A program made the position numbers and the translations under genes. A model generated the notes under the pieces. The model was not told the origin of the DNA, searched no databases, and saw nothing but the letters and a program-made list of their open reading frames with translations. Positions 15,384-24,965 of a stretch of DNA of 43,243 nt are shown here, one piece after another. The stretch is from Geodermatophilus sp. DF01-2 (GTDB taxonomy: Bacteria > Actinomycetota > Actinomycetes > Mycobacteriales > Geodermatophilaceae), in the NCBI RefSeq assembly GCF_004571065.1, contig NZ_SPQN01000026.1, forward strand, positions 1 to 43,243, read 5' to 3'. Within the stretch, counting starts at the first letter, position 1; the number at the start of each line of letters is the position of its first letter.

Positions 15384-15947
15384 GTGAGCGCACAGCCGGT
15401 CTCCGCGGTGGCGCTGATGACGGCCGAGCAGCTGATGGACCTGCCCGACGACGGTCGGCGTCGCGAGCTGGTGGACGGGGAGCTGAAGGAGATGGCGCCG
15501 GCCGGCTTCCACCATGGACAGGTGGCGTTGACCATCGGTGCCCTCCTCCGCGACCACGTCCGCCGCGATCGGCTCGGCGTGGCGGTGGCCGCAGAGACCG
15601 GCTTCCGGCTCTCCCGGGACCCCGACACGGTCCGCGCTCCGGACGTGGCCTTCGTGGCCGAACACCGCCTGCCTCCTCGTTCGGAGCGGCAGCGTTTCCT
15701 CGACCTCGCTCCCGATCTCGCCGTCGAGGTCGTCAGTCCGTCCGACCGGGCGGCCGATGTCACCGAGAAGGCGCTGGCCTGGCTGGCGGCGGGGACATCG
15801 CTGGTGTGGGTGGTGTATCCGGTTCAGCGGGTGGTGGCCGTCCATGCCGCCGACGGGACGGTCGCACACGTACGGGCCGACGGGGAGATCGAGGGCGGGG
15901 AGGTCCTGCCCGGGCTGCGCCTGCCGGTTGCCGACCTGTTCGAGTAG
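15384..15947 (+). CDS. Uma2 family (DUF820) PD-(D/E)XK-like protein
   Basis: This 187-residue protein matches the Uma2 pattern: a start AEQLMDLPDDGRRRELVDGELKEM, then PAGFHHGQV, the core VRAPDVAFV (PD), and LAVEVVSPSDRAADVTEKALAW, where E-V-V-S-P-S-D provides the catalytic-type E-x-x motif. It ends with VWVVYPVQRVVAVH and LPGLRLPVADLF. The family has a nuclease-like fold but its biological role is not established; copies are numerous in actinobacteria and cyanobacteria. It stands alone between divergent and convergent neighbours. Confidence 0.88.
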   Translation: MSAQPVSAVALMTAEQLMDLPDDGRRRELVDGELKEMAPAGFHHGQVALTIGALLRDHVRRDRLGVAVAAETGFRLSRDPDTVRAPDVAFVAEHRLPPRSERQRFLDLAPDLAVEVVSPSDRAADVTEKALAWLAAGTSLVWVVYPVQRVVAVHAADGTVAHVRADGEIEGGEVLPGLRLPVADLFE

Positions 15948-15992
15948 GCCCCTCCTGAGCTCGCGAACGGTGGGAAGGGGGGAGTTTCCCTC

Positions 15993-16694
15993 TCAGCGAG
16001 CGGCGCGGGAGATCGCGCCGGCGGCCTCGAGCACCGCGCCCACGACCTCCGGGGCGGGACGGCGACCCAGCCGCTCGACCGGCCCGGAGATGGAGACCGC
16101 GCCCAGCACCGCACCCGTGCCGTCCCGCACCGGGGCCGACAGCGATGCCACGCCCGGCTCCCGCTCGGCGACGCTGTGCGCCCAGCCCCGTCGGCGGACG
16201 TCGAGCAGCGTGCGTGCGGTGAAGCTCGCGTTGGGCAGCAGCGGGGTGACCTCGTCGGCCGGGGCGAAGGCCAGTAGTGCATGCGCCGCGGAGCCTGCCG
16301 TCATCGGCAGCCGCGCCCCGACCGGCACGGTGTCCCGCAGCCCGTGCGCCCGCTCGGCGACGGCCACGCACACCCGGCTGGCGCCGTCGCGGACGTAGAA
16401 CTGCGCGCTCTCCCCGCTGGCGTCGCGCAGCGTCACCAGGTGTCGGCCGGCGAGCTGGGCGAGGTCGGCGAGCCCGCGGCCGAGCTCGGCCAGTGCCGGC
16501 CCGGGCGCCCACGCACCGGCCGTGGTTCGCCGCACCAAGCGGTGCCCCTCGAGGGCCACCGCCAGCCGGTGGGCGGTCGCACGGGGCAGTCCGGTGCGCT
16601 CCACCAGCTCGGCGAGGGTCGCCGGTTCGGCGGCCACGGCGCGGAGGATCGCCACCGCTTTGTCCAAGACGGCGACGGGGTTAGGCTGTCCCAC
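15993..16694 (-). CDS. IclR-family regulator of branched-chain amino acid genes (NdgR/LtbR type)
   Basis: This 233-residue protein has an N-terminal winged helix (VAVLDKAVAILRAVAAEPATLAELVERTGLPRATAHRLAVALE, split as helix-turn-helix around residues 20-45) and a C-terminal IclR effector domain with GESAQFYVRD, GLRDTVPVGARLPM, GSAAHALLAF, RRGWAHSVAEREPGVASLSA. These blocks are very close to Streptomyces NdgR and corynebacterial LtbR, which control leuCD. The GTG at 16694 is used because upstream in-frame residues are not family-like. It is divergent from leuC, with a palindrome between them, so it probably controls both leuCD and itself. Confidence 0.88.
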   Translation of the reverse strand: MGQPNPVAVLDKAVAILRAVAAEPATLAELVERTGLPRATAHRLAVALEGHRLVRRTTAGAWAPGPALAELGRGLADLAQLAGRHLVTLRDASGESAQFYVRDGASRVCVAVAERAHGLRDTVPVGARLPMTAGSAAHALLAFAPADEVTPLLPNASFTARTLLDVRRRGWAHSVAEREPGVASLSAPVRDGTGAVLGAVSISGPVERLGRRPAPEVVGAVLEAAGAISRAAR

Positions 16695-16707
16695 ACAGCA
16701 ATACTCG

Positions 16708-16726
16708 CATCCCACAGCGTGAGATG
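16708..16726. promoter_or_regulatory. 19-bp near-perfect palindrome, probable IclR/NdgR operator
   Basis: CATCCCAC-AGC-GTGAGATG: seven of eight arm positions are symmetrical. It lies 13 bases upstream of the regulator's GTG and 47 bases upstream of leuC, in the only intergenic space between them. The position fits a shared operator. Confidence 0.6.
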
Positions 16727-16773
16727 GCCACACCCCGGCCGCCGCTGCGGGCGAGCCCCGGGAGGGACCAGTC

Positions 16774-18195
16774 GTGCCGAAGACCCTGGCGGAGAAGGTC
16801 TACGACGCCCACGTCGTGCGCAGTGCCGCGGGTGAGCCGGACCTGCTCTACATCGACCTGCACCTCGTGCACGAGGTGACCAGCCCACAGGCCTTCGACG
16901 GCCTCCGCGCGGCCGGTCGCCCGGTGCGCCACCCCGAGCTCACGATGGCGACCGAGGACCACAACGTCCCGACGCTCGACATCCTCAAGCCGATCGCCGA
17001 CCCGGTCAGCCGCGCGCAGGTCGAGGCCCTGCGCAGGAACGCGGCCGAGTTCGGCATCCGGCTGGCCCCCATGGGTGACCGCGACCAGGGCATCGTCCAC
17101 GTCATCGGCCCGCAGCTGGGGCTCACCCAGCCGGGCATGACGATCGTCTGCGGCGACAGCCACACCTCGACGCACGGCGCGTTCGGCGCGCTGGCCTTCG
17201 GGATCGGCACCAGCGAGGTGGAGCACGTGCTGGCCACCCAGACGCTTCCGCAGTACCGGCCCAAGCAGATGGCCGTGACCGTGGACGGCGAGCTGCCCGA
17301 GGGCGTCTCGGCGAAGGACGTCATCCTGGCCGTCATCGCGCAGATCGGGACCAACGGAGCCGCGGGCCACGTCATCGAGTACCGCGGCAGCGCCATCGAG
17401 GCGCTGTCGATGGAGGCCCGGATGACGATCTGCAACATGTCGATCGAGGCCGGCGCGCGCGCCGGGCTGATCGCTCCCGACCAGACCACCTTCGACTTCC
17501 TGCAGGGCCGTCCGCACGCCCCGCAGGGCGCCGACTGGGACGCCGCCGTCGAGTACTGGAAGACGCTGCGCACCGACGAGGGCGCGGTCTTCGACACCGA
17601 GGTCGTGCTGGACGCCGCCTCGCTGACGCCGTTCGTCACCTGGGGCACCAACCCCGGCCAGGGGCTGCCGATCGCCGAATCGGTCCCCGACCCGGCCGCC
17701 ATCGCCGACGGGGACGAGCGCCGGGCCGCCGAGCAGGCGCTGGCCTACATGGGCCTGACCCCGGGCACACCGCTGCGCGAGATCGAGGTCGACACCGTCT
17801 TCCTCGGCTCCTGCACCAACGGCCGCATCGAGGACCTGCGGGTCGCCGCCGAGCTGCTGCGCGGGAAGAAGATCGACGCGAACACCCGGATGCTCGTCGT
17901 CCCCGGTTCGGTCGGCGTGAAGACGCAGGCCGAGGCCGAAGGCCTGGACCAGGTGTTCACCGAGGCCGGCGCCGAGTGGCGGGGTGCGGGGTGCTCCATG
18001 TGCCTGGGCATGAACCCCGACCAGCTGGAGCCGGGGGAGCGTTCGGCCTCGACCAGCAACCGCAACTTCCAGGGCCGGCAGGGCAAGGGCGGCCGCACTC
18101 ACCTGGTGTCGCCGTCCGTGGCTGCCGCGACCGCTCTCACCGGGAAGCTCACCGCCCCCGCCGACCTCGACCGTTCCGAGCTGGCTGGAGTCTGA
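16774..18195 (+). CDS. leuC: 3-isopropylmalate dehydratase large subunit
   Basis: With LeuD it isomerises 2-isopropylmalate to 3-isopropylmalate. It has 473 residues, aconitase family. Substrate motifs include EDHNVPTLD and [19 protein letters not shown]. The [4Fe-4S] ligands are the Cys of [12 protein letters not shown] and the two Cys of [12 protein letters not shown]. The GTG at 16774 has ribosome site GGGAGG about eight bases before it. leuD follows after 5 bases. It is divergent from the IclR-type regulator. Confidence 0.96.
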   Translation: MPKTLAEKVYDAHVVRSAAGEPDLLYIDLHLVHEVTSPQAFDGLRAAGRPVRHPELTMATEDHNVPTLDILKPIADPVSRAQVEALRRNAAEFGIRLAPMGDRDQGIVHVIGPQLGLTQPGMTIVCGDSHTSTHGAFGALAFGIGTSEVEHVLATQTLPQYRPKQMAVTVDGELPEGVSAKDVILAVIAQIGTNGAAGHVIEYRGSAIEALSMEARMTICNMSIEAGARAGLIAPDQTTFDFLQGRPHAPQGADWDAAVEYWKTLRTDEGAVFDTEVVLDAASLTPFVTWGTNPGQGLPIAESVPDPAAIADGDERRAAEQALAYMGLTPGTPLREIEVDTVFLGSCTNGRIEDLRVAAELLRGKKIDANTRMLVVPGSVGVKTQAEAEGLDQVFTEAGAEWRGAGCSMCLGMNPDQLEPGERSASTSNRNFQGRQGKGGRTHLVSPSVAAATALTGKLTAPADLDRSELAGV

Positions 18196-18200
18196 GACCG

Positions 18201-18806
18201 ATGCAGCCCTTCACCACCCACACCGGCACCGCCGCCCCGCTGCGCCGCAGCGCCGTCGACACCGACCAGATCATCCCGGCCGAGTACCTCAAGCGGATCA
18301 CCCGCAGCGGGTTCGAGGACGGTCTGTTCGTCGCCTGGCGCACCAACGAGCCCGACTTCGTGCTCAACAGGTCCGAGTACGCCGACGCCTCGGTCCTGGT
18401 CGCCGGCCCCGACTTCGGCACCGGCTCCTCCCGCGAGCACGCGGTGTGGGCGCTGCTCGACGGCGGTTTCCGCGTCGTCATCAGCTCGCGGTTCGCCGAC
18501 ATCTTCAAGAACAACTCAACCAAGGCCGGGCTGCTCACCGTCGTCCTGCCGCAGCCGGAGGTCGAGGCGCTCTGGGCGGCGGCGGAGGCCGACCCCGCCA
18601 CGCAGGTGACCGTCAACCTGCAGCTCAGGCAGGTCACCTACGGCGACACGACGGTGCCGTTCGAGATCGACGACTACACCCGCTGGCGGCTGCTGGAGGG
18701 CCTCGACGACATCGGGCTGACCGAGCGGCACCTGACCGACATCGAGGACTACGAGGCCCGGCGTCCGGCCTGGCTGCCCGAGGCCCTCCCCGCACTGCCC
18801 GCCTGA
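18201..18806 (+). CDS. leuD: 3-isopropylmalate dehydratase small subunit
   Basis: This 201-residue swivel-domain partner of LeuC shows the usual motifs [31 protein letters not shown] and [19 protein letters not shown]. The ATG at 18201 lies five bases after the leuC stop, within one operon. A strong compound hairpin follows. In mycobacteria hupB (HU-like protein) comes next; here the 95 bases before mutT1 contain only the hairpin. Confidence 0.96.
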   Translation: MQPFTTHTGTAAPLRRSAVDTDQIIPAEYLKRITRSGFEDGLFVAWRTNEPDFVLNRSEYADASVLVAGPDFGTGSSREHAVWALLDGGFRVVISSRFADIFKNNSTKAGLLTVVLPQPEVEALWAAAEADPATQVTVNLQLRQVTYGDTTVPFEIDDYTRWRLLEGLDDIGLTERHLTDIEDYEARRPAWLPEALPALPA

Positions 18807-18812
18807 GCCGTT

Positions 18813-18898
18813 GATGATCAGCTGACCTGATCGAACGGGGTCCTGGCTCACCGCCGGTCGTGAGCCCGGACCCTGAACGGTGAGCTCAGCTGATCATC
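18813..18898. terminator. Compound double hairpin between convergent leuD and mutT1
   Basis: The outer arms GATGATCAGCTGA (18813-18825) and TCAGCTGATCATC (18886-18898) are perfect 13-bp inverted repeats. Nested inside, GGGTCC-T-GGCTCAC (18838-18851) pairs with GTGAGCC-C-GGACCC (18860-18873) around an 8-base loop. It fills the gap between two convergent genes, so it is best read as a bidirectional terminator; its size also suggests a mobile-repeat origin. Confidence 0.7.
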
Positions 18899-18901
18899 GG
18901 G

Positions 18902-19843
18902 TCAGCGCGGCCCGACGTCGGCGCTGTCGGCCCAGAAGTCGCGGTAGTAGTCGGCGGCCAGCGCACCCGGCCGGCCTCCCAGCACCCAGGTGCTGCCCTT
19001 CGCCGCCGGCGGGTGCAGCCGGCCGGCCATCCCCTCCCAGCGGACGCCGAGGCTCATCAGGACCGACGGGATCGCCCCGCCCTGGCTGCAGACGACGCTC
19101 ACCCCGGGCTGCTCGCGCGGTGCGAGCAGCCGCTCGACCGCGGCGAGGGCGGCCTGCGGGTCGGCGGCGAACTCCTCCTCGCCGAGCTCCGGCAGCGGGC
19201 GGATGTCGCAGCCCAGCCGTTCGGCCAGCGGCTCGAGGGTCTCCCGGCAGCGCACCCGCTCGGCGGTCAGCAGTTCGACCGGGGCGAACGACGGCAGCAC
19301 CTGCGCCAGCTGTGCCGCCTGCCGGCGTCCCTTGGCATCCAGCGGGCGCAGGTCGTCGGGGCCGTCCCAGTCGGACTTGCTGCCGGCCCGGCCGTGCCGG
19401 ACCAGCAGCAGCGAGGGCTCCCGCGGGACGTCGGTGCGCGCCAGGTCGGCCAGCACCGCACGGTCGTGGGCGTGGCTGGCCAGCGCACACGCCTCGTCCA
19501 CCTGCATCCAGCGGAGCTCGTCCACCTCGTCGTTGGGCAGGAAGTCACCGCCGACGACGCGCATCAACCAGTAGTCGACCCGCTTGGGGCCCTCGGGGAC
19601 CTCGTACTCGGTGCGCACGCTGCGCCGTCCGACGACGACGTCCAGCCCGGTCTCCTCGGCCACCTCGCGGACCGCGGTCTGCAGCAGGTGCTCCCCGGCG
19701 TCCGGCTTGCCCTTGGGCAGCGACCAGTCGTCGTACTTCGGCCGGTGCACCAGCGCCGTCTCCAGGCCACCGCCGACCACCGGGCGCCACAGCGCGCCGC
19801 CGGCCGCCCGGACGAGACGGGTGCCCTCTCCCTCAGCCGGCAT
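18902..19843 (-). CDS. mutT1: NUDIX hydrolase fused to histidine phosphatase (MutT1 type)
   Basis: This 313-residue protein has an N-terminal NUDIX domain, with box [22 protein letters not shown] around residues 45-66 and substrate region [10 protein letters not shown], and a C-terminal histidine-phosphatase domain with [10 protein letters not shown] at about residue 145. This two-domain layout is that of mycobacterial MutT1, which hydrolyses 8-oxo-dGTP and diadenosine polyphosphates in nucleotide-pool cleaning. The ATG at 19843 overlaps the ppk end by 11 bases, so the genes are coupled, as in mycobacteria. Confidence 0.92.
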   Translation of the reverse strand: MPAEGEGTRLVRAAGGALWRPVVGGGLETALVHRPKYDDWSLPKGKPDAGEHLLQTAVREVAEETGLDVVVGRRSVRTEYEVPEGPKRVDYWLMRVVGGDFLPNDEVDELRWMQVDEACALASHAHDRAVLADLARTDVPREPSLLLVRHGRAGSKSDWDGPDDLRPLDAKGRRQAAQLAQVLPSFAPVELLTAERVRCRETLEPLAERLGCDIRPLPELGEEEFAADPQAALAAVERLLAPREQPGVSVVCSQGGAIPSVLMSLGVRWEGMAGRLHPPAAKGSTWVLGGRPGALAADYYRDFWADSADVGPR

Positions 19844-21908
19844 GGTCGGCCGCCGCCATCAGCTCGGCCTGGTAGTCGCGCTCCCCGGTGCGCGTCCAGG
19901 CGCCGTCGCTGCCCAGCTCCCAGCAGCGCACCCCCTCGGCCATCGCCCCGAGGAACATCTCGTCCAGCTCCCGCTGGGCGACCTCGTCGCACACCCGCAG
20001 CAGCACCTCGACGCGGCGGTCGAGGTTGCGGTGCATGAGGTCGGAGCTGCCGATCCACCACTCGCCCTCGCCGCCGCCGGCGAACCACATCGCGCGCGAG
20101 TGCTCCAGGAAACGACCGACGATGGACCGCACCCGCACGTTCTCGGACAGGCCGGGGACCCCGGGGCGCAGGGAGCAGATGCCGCGGATGAGCAGCTCCA
20201 CCGGGACGCCGGACACCGAGGCCTCGTACAGCGCGTCGATGACCTGCTCGTCGACCAGCGCGTTGACCTTGACGCGGATGCCGGCCGGGCGGCCCTCCCG
20301 GGCGTTTCGCGCCTCCCGGCGGATCTTCTCGACCAGCCCGGAGCGGATCCCGTGCGGGGCCACCATCAGTCGGCGGTAGGTCGTCTGCCGCGAGTAGCCG
20401 GTCAGCGTGTTGAACAGGTCGGTGAGGTCGGCGCCCACCCGGGGGTCGGCGGTGAGGATGCCGAGATCCTCGTAGAGCCGGGCGGTCTTGGGGTTGTAGT
20501 TGCCCGTGCCGATGTGGCAGTAGCGGCGGATCATGCCGTTCTCCCGGCGCACCACGAGCGCCGTCTTGCAGTGGGTCTTCAGGCCGACCAGCCCGTAGAC
20601 CACGTGGCAGCCGGCGCGCTCCAGCGAGCGGGCCCAGCTGATGTTGGCCTCCTCGTCGAAGCGGGCCTTGATCTCGACGAGGACGACGACCTGCTTGCCG
20701 GCCTGGGCCGCGTCGATGAGCGCGTTGACGATCGGGGAGTCGCCCGACGTGCGGTACAGCGTCTGCTTGATGGCCAGCACGTTGGGGTCGGCGGCGGCCT
20801 GCTCGATGAAGCGCTGCACGCTGGTCGCGAAGGAGTGGTACGGGTGGTGGACGAGCACGTCGCCCTCCCGCAGGGTCGCGAAGACGCTCTTCGGCGTCTC
20901 GCCCTCGGAGAGGCGGGGGTGGGTGGCGGGGACGAACGGCTCGTCCTTGAGCTCGGGGCGGTCCAGGCGGTAGAGCTCCCAGAGCGCGGCCAGGTCCAGC
21001 AGGCCGGGCACGTGGACGACGTCCTCCTTGTCCACCTCCAACTCGGACATGAGCACCGACAGGATCTGCGGGTCCATGGGCTCGGCGACCTCGAGGCGCA
21101 CCGCCGGGCCGAAGCGGCGGCGGGCCAGCTCGCGCTCGAGGGCCTGGAGCAGGTCCTCGTCGCGGTCCTCCTCGACCTCGAGGTCGGCGTTGCGCGTGAC
21201 CCGGAACAGGTGGTGGTCGATGACCTCGAGGCCGGGGAACAGCTGCGGCAGGTGGGCGGCGATGAGGTCCTCGAGCGGCAGGAACGTCGTCCCCGGGGCT
21301 GTTGCATCGACGGACCCGCCCGCCGCCACCGGCACGAAGCGGGGCACGTTGTTGGGCACCTTGAGCCGGGCGAAGCGCGGGGCACCGGTGTCGGGGTCGC
21401 GCACCTGGACGGCGAGGTTGAGCGAGAGGCCGCTGATGTAGGGGAACGGGTGGGCCGGGTCGACCGCGAGCGGGGTCAGCACCGGGAACACCTGGTCGCG
21501 GAAGTAGTCCCGCAGCCGCGTGGTCTCGTCGTCGGCCAGCTCGGTCCAGTGCACGATCCGGATCCCGGCCTCCTCCAGGCGCGGGCTGATGTCCTTGGTG
21601 AAGACGTCGGCGTGCCGGTGCACCAGGTCGCGGGTCCGCTCGGTGACCCGGGCCAGTTGCTCCCGGATGGTCAGCCCGTCGGGGGAGCGGACCGTGAGGC
21701 CGGTGCTCTGCCGGCGCTTCAGGCCGGCGATGCGGACCATGTAGAACTCGTCGAGGTTGCTGGCGAAGATCGCCAGGAACTTCGCCCGTTCCATCAGCGG
21801 CAGGGAGTCGTCCTCCGCCAGCTCGAGCACGCGGGCGTTGAAGTCCAGCCACGACAGCTCGCGGTTGATGTACCGGTCGGCGGGGGCGCCGGATCTGGTC
21901 GAGGGCAC
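19833..21908 (-). CDS. ppk: Polyphosphate kinase 1
   Basis: Makes inorganic polyphosphate reversibly from ATP. It has 691 residues, normal for PPK1. The N-terminal domain has [16 protein letters not shown] and [14 protein letters not shown]. The catalytic core has [32 protein letters not shown] and the phosphorylated His region [34 protein letters not shown] and the terminal [12 protein letters not shown] follow. The GTG at 21908 is the only start near the conserved N-terminus. It lies 48 bases after cofC and overlaps mutT1. Confidence 0.96.
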   Translation of the reverse strand: MPSTRSGAPADRYINRELSWLDFNARVLELAEDDSLPLMERAKFLAIFASNLDEFYMVRIAGLKRRQSTGLTVRSPDGLTIREQLARVTERTRDLVHRHADVFTKDISPRLEEAGIRIVHWTELADDETTRLRDYFRDQVFPVLTPLAVDPAHPFPYISGLSLNLAVQVRDPDTGAPRFARLKVPNNVPRFVPVAAGGSVDATAPGTTFLPLEDLIAAHLPQLFPGLEVIDHHLFRVTRNADLEVEEDRDEDLLQALERELARRRFGPAVRLEVAEPMDPQILSVLMSELEVDKEDVVHVPGLLDLAALWELYRLDRPELKDEPFVPATHPRLSEGETPKSVFATLREGDVLVHHPYHSFATSVQRFIEQAAADPNVLAIKQTLYRTSGDSPIVNALIDAAQAGKQVVVLVEIKARFDEEANISWARSLERAGCHVVYGLVGLKTHCKTALVVRRENGMIRRYCHIGTGNYNPKTARLYEDLGILTADPRVGADLTDLFNTLTGYSRQTTYRRLMVAPHGIRSGLVEKIRREARNAREGRPAGIRVKVNALVDEQVIDALYEASVSGVPVELLIRGICSLRPGVPGLSENVRVRSIVGRFLEHSRAMWFAGGGEGEWWIGSSDLMHRNLDRRVEVLLRVCDEVAQRELDEMFLGAMAEGVRCWELGSDGAWTRTGERDYQAELMAAADHAG

Positions 21909-21956
21909 GGGCTCATCGTGCCGCAGTCGGGGGGACGGCGGGTGGTGAGCAGCGGG

Positions 21957-22622
21957 TCAGCCGGTGCGGGGACGTGCGCCGCCGAGCACCGCGGCGGTGT
22001 GCGTCCCCACGCCCAGCGCGAGCGCGGCGCGGAGGTCCTCGGCCGTGTCGACGTCCCGCGCCAGGCCGGGCCACGTGCCGGGGAGCTCGACCGCTCCGCC
22101 GGCCGCGTGCCGCTGCGCCGACCCGGCGCCGAAGGCGGGGGAGAGGTCGGTCGCGACGGCGGTGAGCAGTGTCGTCCCGGTGCCCTGCGCGTCGGCGACG
22201 AAGCACCGGCCGCCTCGTCCACCCACCCGGGCCTCCGCGGCCGCCAGCGCGGCGGTCAGCTCCTCCGGGCGCAGCGCCGGCAGGTCGGAGGAGAGCGCCG
22301 CCACCGCGGTGCTCCCGGTGGCGCGGGCCCCGTGCGCAAGGGCCGGGTTGAGGCCGCGGTCGGGCTCGTCGGGCACCGTGCGGGCGCCGAGGCGGGTGAC
22401 GACCTCTCCCGCGGCGGTGTCGTCGGTGACCACCAGCACGCCGGCGACGGCGGGGCAGGCGAGTGCGGCGGCGACCGTGTCGGCCAGCAGCGCCAGGACC
22501 AGCCGGGCGTGCGCGGCGCCCGGCGGGCCGCCGAGGCCGTCGGTCAGCGGGGTCAGGCGGGTCTTGGCCAGCGGCAGCCGCTTCGCCGGGACGACCACCG
22601 ACCACGCACGCACGGCACCCAT
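21957..22622 (-). CDS. cofC: Phospholactate/PEP guanylyltransferase of coenzyme F420 synthesis
   Basis: This 221-residue nucleotidyltransferase uses GTP to activate 2-phospholactate or, in actinobacteria, phosphoenolpyruvate (FbiD) for F420 side-chain assembly. Family features are VVPAKRLPLAKTRLTPLTD at the N-terminus, VLVVTDDTAAGEVVTRLGA, the loop DRGLNPALAHG and the nucleotide-binding block AALSSDLPALRPEEL, ending with LARDVDTAEDLRAAL. ATG 22622 has AGGGGAG very close. GTG 22613 (ten-base spacing) is an alternative start. It heads the cofC-ppk-mutT1 unit, as in mycobacteria. Confidence 0.88.
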   Translation of the reverse strand: MGAVRAWSVVVPAKRLPLAKTRLTPLTDGLGGPPGAAHARLVLALLADTVAAALACPAVAGVLVVTDDTAAGEVVTRLGARTVPDEPDRGLNPALAHGARATGSTAVAALSSDLPALRPEELTAALAAAEARVGGRGGRCFVADAQGTGTTLLTAVATDLSPAFGAGSAQRHAAGGAVELPGTWPGLARDVDTAEDLRAALALGVGTHTAAVLGGARPRTG

Positions 22623-23136
22623 GCTCCCCTGACGATGACGACGTGATGGCGCGGGGCCATCCGACCGGATTCCGTGAGCGCCCCGGTCCGGGGCAGTCCG
22701 GTGCTCATGCCACGCAGAGGCGTGGCCGGCTGGTTCCTGCTCCACCGGGCGGCACCGCCGCGGCCGGACCGGCCGCGGCTGCCCCCCACCCTCCACAGGC
22801 AGGCCGAGCGGGCTCGGCTGACGGGCCGCCCGATCGTGGCGCCCGTTCCACGCGAACCGGCGAGCATCCGCGGCCGCAGCAGCATGCCGGCCTGGACGTC
22901 GGGCCACGTCCAGCCGAACCCGCACCGCGCCGTGGCTGACGCCCGAGATGGTGCCGGTCGGGTAAGGGTTCAGTTCGCCGTCACCGTCAGGGGAGCCGGG
23001 GTCGGCGCACCGGTGCGCCGGACGCATCCGGGCCGGCCCGGACCCCGGTGCGCTGCAGGGACCGGTCCAGGGCCGATCATGGGCCTCATCACGTCCTGGC
23101 CGGGTAGCGGCCGGGCGGGCAGGAGGGGAGGAACCG
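22623..23136. other. 514-base divergent intergenic region without a recognisable gene
   Basis: No open frame here looks like a protein; the frames crossing it have Arg/Pro/Ala-only composition. It contains an inverted repeat CTGGACGT-CGGGCC-ACGTCCAG (22892-22913) and an 18-bp perfect palindrome (23003-23020). A small hairpin GCCACGC-AGA-GGCGTGGC lies near 22710. The region presumably holds the promoters of cofC (minus) and plsC (plus). It is unusually long for this compact window. Confidence 0.5.
23003..23020. promoter_or_regulatory. 18-bp perfect palindrome upstream of plsC
   Basis: CGGCGCACC/GGTGCGCCG is fully symmetrical with no spacer, 117 bases before the plsC start. It could be an operator; no regulator is assigned. 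Confidence 0.35.
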
Positions 23137-23952
23137 GTGACGCAGGACGGATCCCCGGACGCCGGGCTGTCGCGCGCGACCGGAGCCCCGCCGTCCCGGT
23201 GGCGCACCCGCAGGCCGCTTCCGCCGGCCCTGCTGCTGTGCGTGCTGGTGATCTACCCGGTCACCCTGCTGCTGTTCCGGATGCGCTACCGGCACGCCGA
23301 GCGGTTCCCCCGCACCGGCCCGGTGCTCGTGGTGGCCAACCACGTCTCGGTCCTCGACCCGCTGGCCTGCGCGCGGCTGGTCTGGGACTGCGGCCGCGTC
23401 CCGCACTTCCTGGCCAAGCAGGCGGTCTTCGCCGGGCTCGCCGGACGGATCCTGCGCGCCGCCGGGCAGATCCCGGTGGCCCGCGGCTCGGCCGACGCCC
23501 GGAGCTCGCTGGCGGCGGCCGAGGCCGACCTGGCCGCCGGCAACGTCGTGGTCATCTACCCGGAGGGGTCGGTCACCCGCGACCCGGAGTGGTGGCCGAT
23601 GGAGGCGCGCACCGGGGTGGCGCGGTTGGCGCTGGCCACCGATGCCGTCGTCCTGCCGGTGGCCCAGTGGGGCCCGCAGCGCGTGCACGACTACCACGCC
23701 AAGGAGCTGCACCCGCGGCTGCGGGCGCCGGCGGACTACCTGGTCGGCGAGCCACTCGACCTCGCCGACCTGCGTACCCAGGTGCGCGACGGTCGGCCGA
23801 TGAGCGGCGAGCTGCTGCGGGAGGTCACCGACCGCATGATGGCCTCCGTGCGCGACCAGCTGGCCGAGCTCCGGGGGGAGCCGGCGCCGACGACGTTCGC
23901 CCCGCACCCCCGGCGGCGGCTGCCCGGCGACCTGCCCGGGAGTGCCGCGTGA
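23137..23952 (+). CDS. plsC: 1-acylglycerol-3-phosphate O-acyltransferase (PlsC family)
   Basis: This 271-residue protein has a membrane segment near residues 28-46 ([17 protein letters not shown]) and acyltransferase motifs: [11 protein letters not shown] (NHx4D); [33 protein letters not shown] (the EGT/S motif); [11 protein letters not shown]. It adds the second acyl chain in phosphatidic acid synthesis, at the membrane. The GTG at 23137 has a strong upstream ribosome site (GGAGGGGAGGA). It overlaps gpsA by 4 bases, so two successive phospholipid precursor steps are coupled. Confidence 0.9.
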   Translation: MTQDGSPDAGLSRATGAPPSRWRTRRPLPPALLLCVLVIYPVTLLLFRMRYRHAERFPRTGPVLVVANHVSVLDPLACARLVWDCGRVPHFLAKQAVFAGLAGRILRAAGQIPVARGSADARSSLAAAEADLAAGNVVVIYPEGSVTRDPEWWPMEARTGVARLALATDAVVLPVAQWGPQRVHDYHAKELHPRLRAPADYLVGEPLDLADLRTQVRDGRPMSGELLREVTDRMMASVRDQLAELRGEPAPTTFAPHPRRRLPGDLPGSAA

Positions 23953-24965
23953 GCCCGCGGAACGGGCACCGCACACGGGCCGCCGTCCTCGGGGCCGGAT
24001 CCTGGGGGACCACCTTCGCCAAGGTGCTGGCCGACGCCGGCTGCTCGGTGCTCCTGCACGCCCGCCGCCCCGAGCTGGCGCGCGTCATCGCGGCGACCGG
24101 TGAGAACCCCGACTACCTGCCCGGCATCCGCCTGCCCGGGCGGCTGTGCGCCACCGCGGACGCCGCCGAGGCCCTGGCCGGCGCCGAGATCGTGGTGCTC
24201 GCCGTCCCGTCCCAGTCGCTGCGGGCCAACCTCACCGAGTGGGCGCCGCTGCTGCCGGCGGACGCAGTCCTGCTGTCGCTGATGAAGGGCATCGAGCTGG
24301 GCAGCACCAAGCGGATGAGCCAGGTGATCTGCGAGGTCACCGGCGCCGGGGCCGACCGCGTCGCCGCGCTCTCGGGCCCGAACCTGGCCCGGGAGATCGC
24401 CGAGGAGCAGCCGGCCGCGACCGTCGTGGCCTGTACCGACCACAAGCGCGCCGCGCAGGTCCAGGCCGCCTGCCACACCCCGTACTTCCGTCCCTACACC
24501 AACCGCGACCTCGTGGGCTGCGAGCTCGGCGGCGCGGTGAAGAACGTCATCGCGCTCGCGTGCGGCGTCACCGAGGGCATGGGTTTCGGGGACAACACCC
24601 GCGCCTCGCTGATCACCCGCGGCCTGGCCGAGACCGCCCGGCTGGGACTGGCCCTCGGCGCGGAGCTGACCACCTTCGCCGGGCTGGCCGGCCTGGGCGA
24701 CCTCGTGGCCACCTGCAGCTCCCCGCTGTCGCGCAACCGCACCTTCGGCGAGCGGCTCGGCCGCGGCATGACGGTGGAGGAGGTGCAACGGATCACCCGG
24801 CAGGTCGCCGAGGGGGTCAAGAGCTGCCGGCCGGTGCTCGACCTGGCCCGGGCGAACGGGGTCGACATGCCGCTCACCGAGGCCGTGGTCCGGGTCTGCC
24901 ACGACGGCGTCCCGGCGGCGCAGATGGTGAAGGAGATCATGTCCCGCGAGGCGAAGCCGGAGTGA
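23949..24965 (+). CDS. gpsA: Glycerol-3-phosphate dehydrogenase [NAD(P)+]
   Basis: Reduces dihydroxyacetone phosphate to sn-glycerol-3-phosphate, the backbone of phospholipids. It has 338 residues. The Rossmann motif is [19 protein letters not shown]; further blocks are [21 protein letters not shown], the catalytic Lys in [16 protein letters not shown], and [15 protein letters not shown] and [14 protein letters not shown]. The GTG at 23949 overlaps the plsC stop (GTGA). The next gene starts within its stop codon. Confidence 0.96.
   Translation: MSPRNGHRTRAAVLGAGSWGTTFAKVLADAGCSVLLHARRPELARVIAATGENPDYLPGIRLPGRLCATADAAEALAGAEIVVLAVPSQSLRANLTEWAPLLPADAVLLSLMKGIELGSTKRMSQVICEVTGAGADRVAALSGPNLAREIAEEQPAATVVACTDHKRAAQVQAACHTPYFRPYTNRDLVGCELGGAVKNVIALACGVTEGMGFGDNTRASLITRGLAETARLGLALGAELTTFAGLAGLGDLVATCSSPLSRNRTFGERLGRGMTVEEVQRITRQVAEGVKSCRPVLDLARANGVDMPLTEAVVRVCHDGVPAAQMVKEIMSREAKPE

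Noticed and set aside
18807-18901. A short hupB gene expected from mycobacterial gene order
   Set aside because: The 95 bases contain only inverted repeats; no frame resembles HU.
19584-22646. A 1020-codon open frame on the plus strand
   Set aside because: It is antisense to mutT1, ppk and cofC, which have full sets of family motifs. Its own sequence is His/Gln/Arg/Gly-rich and protein-unlike. It is a GC-bias shadow.
22553-22885. A 110-codon minus-strand frame in the gap before plsC
   Set aside because: Arg/Gly/Pro-rich with no domain, overlapping the start of cofC. Not supported as a gene.
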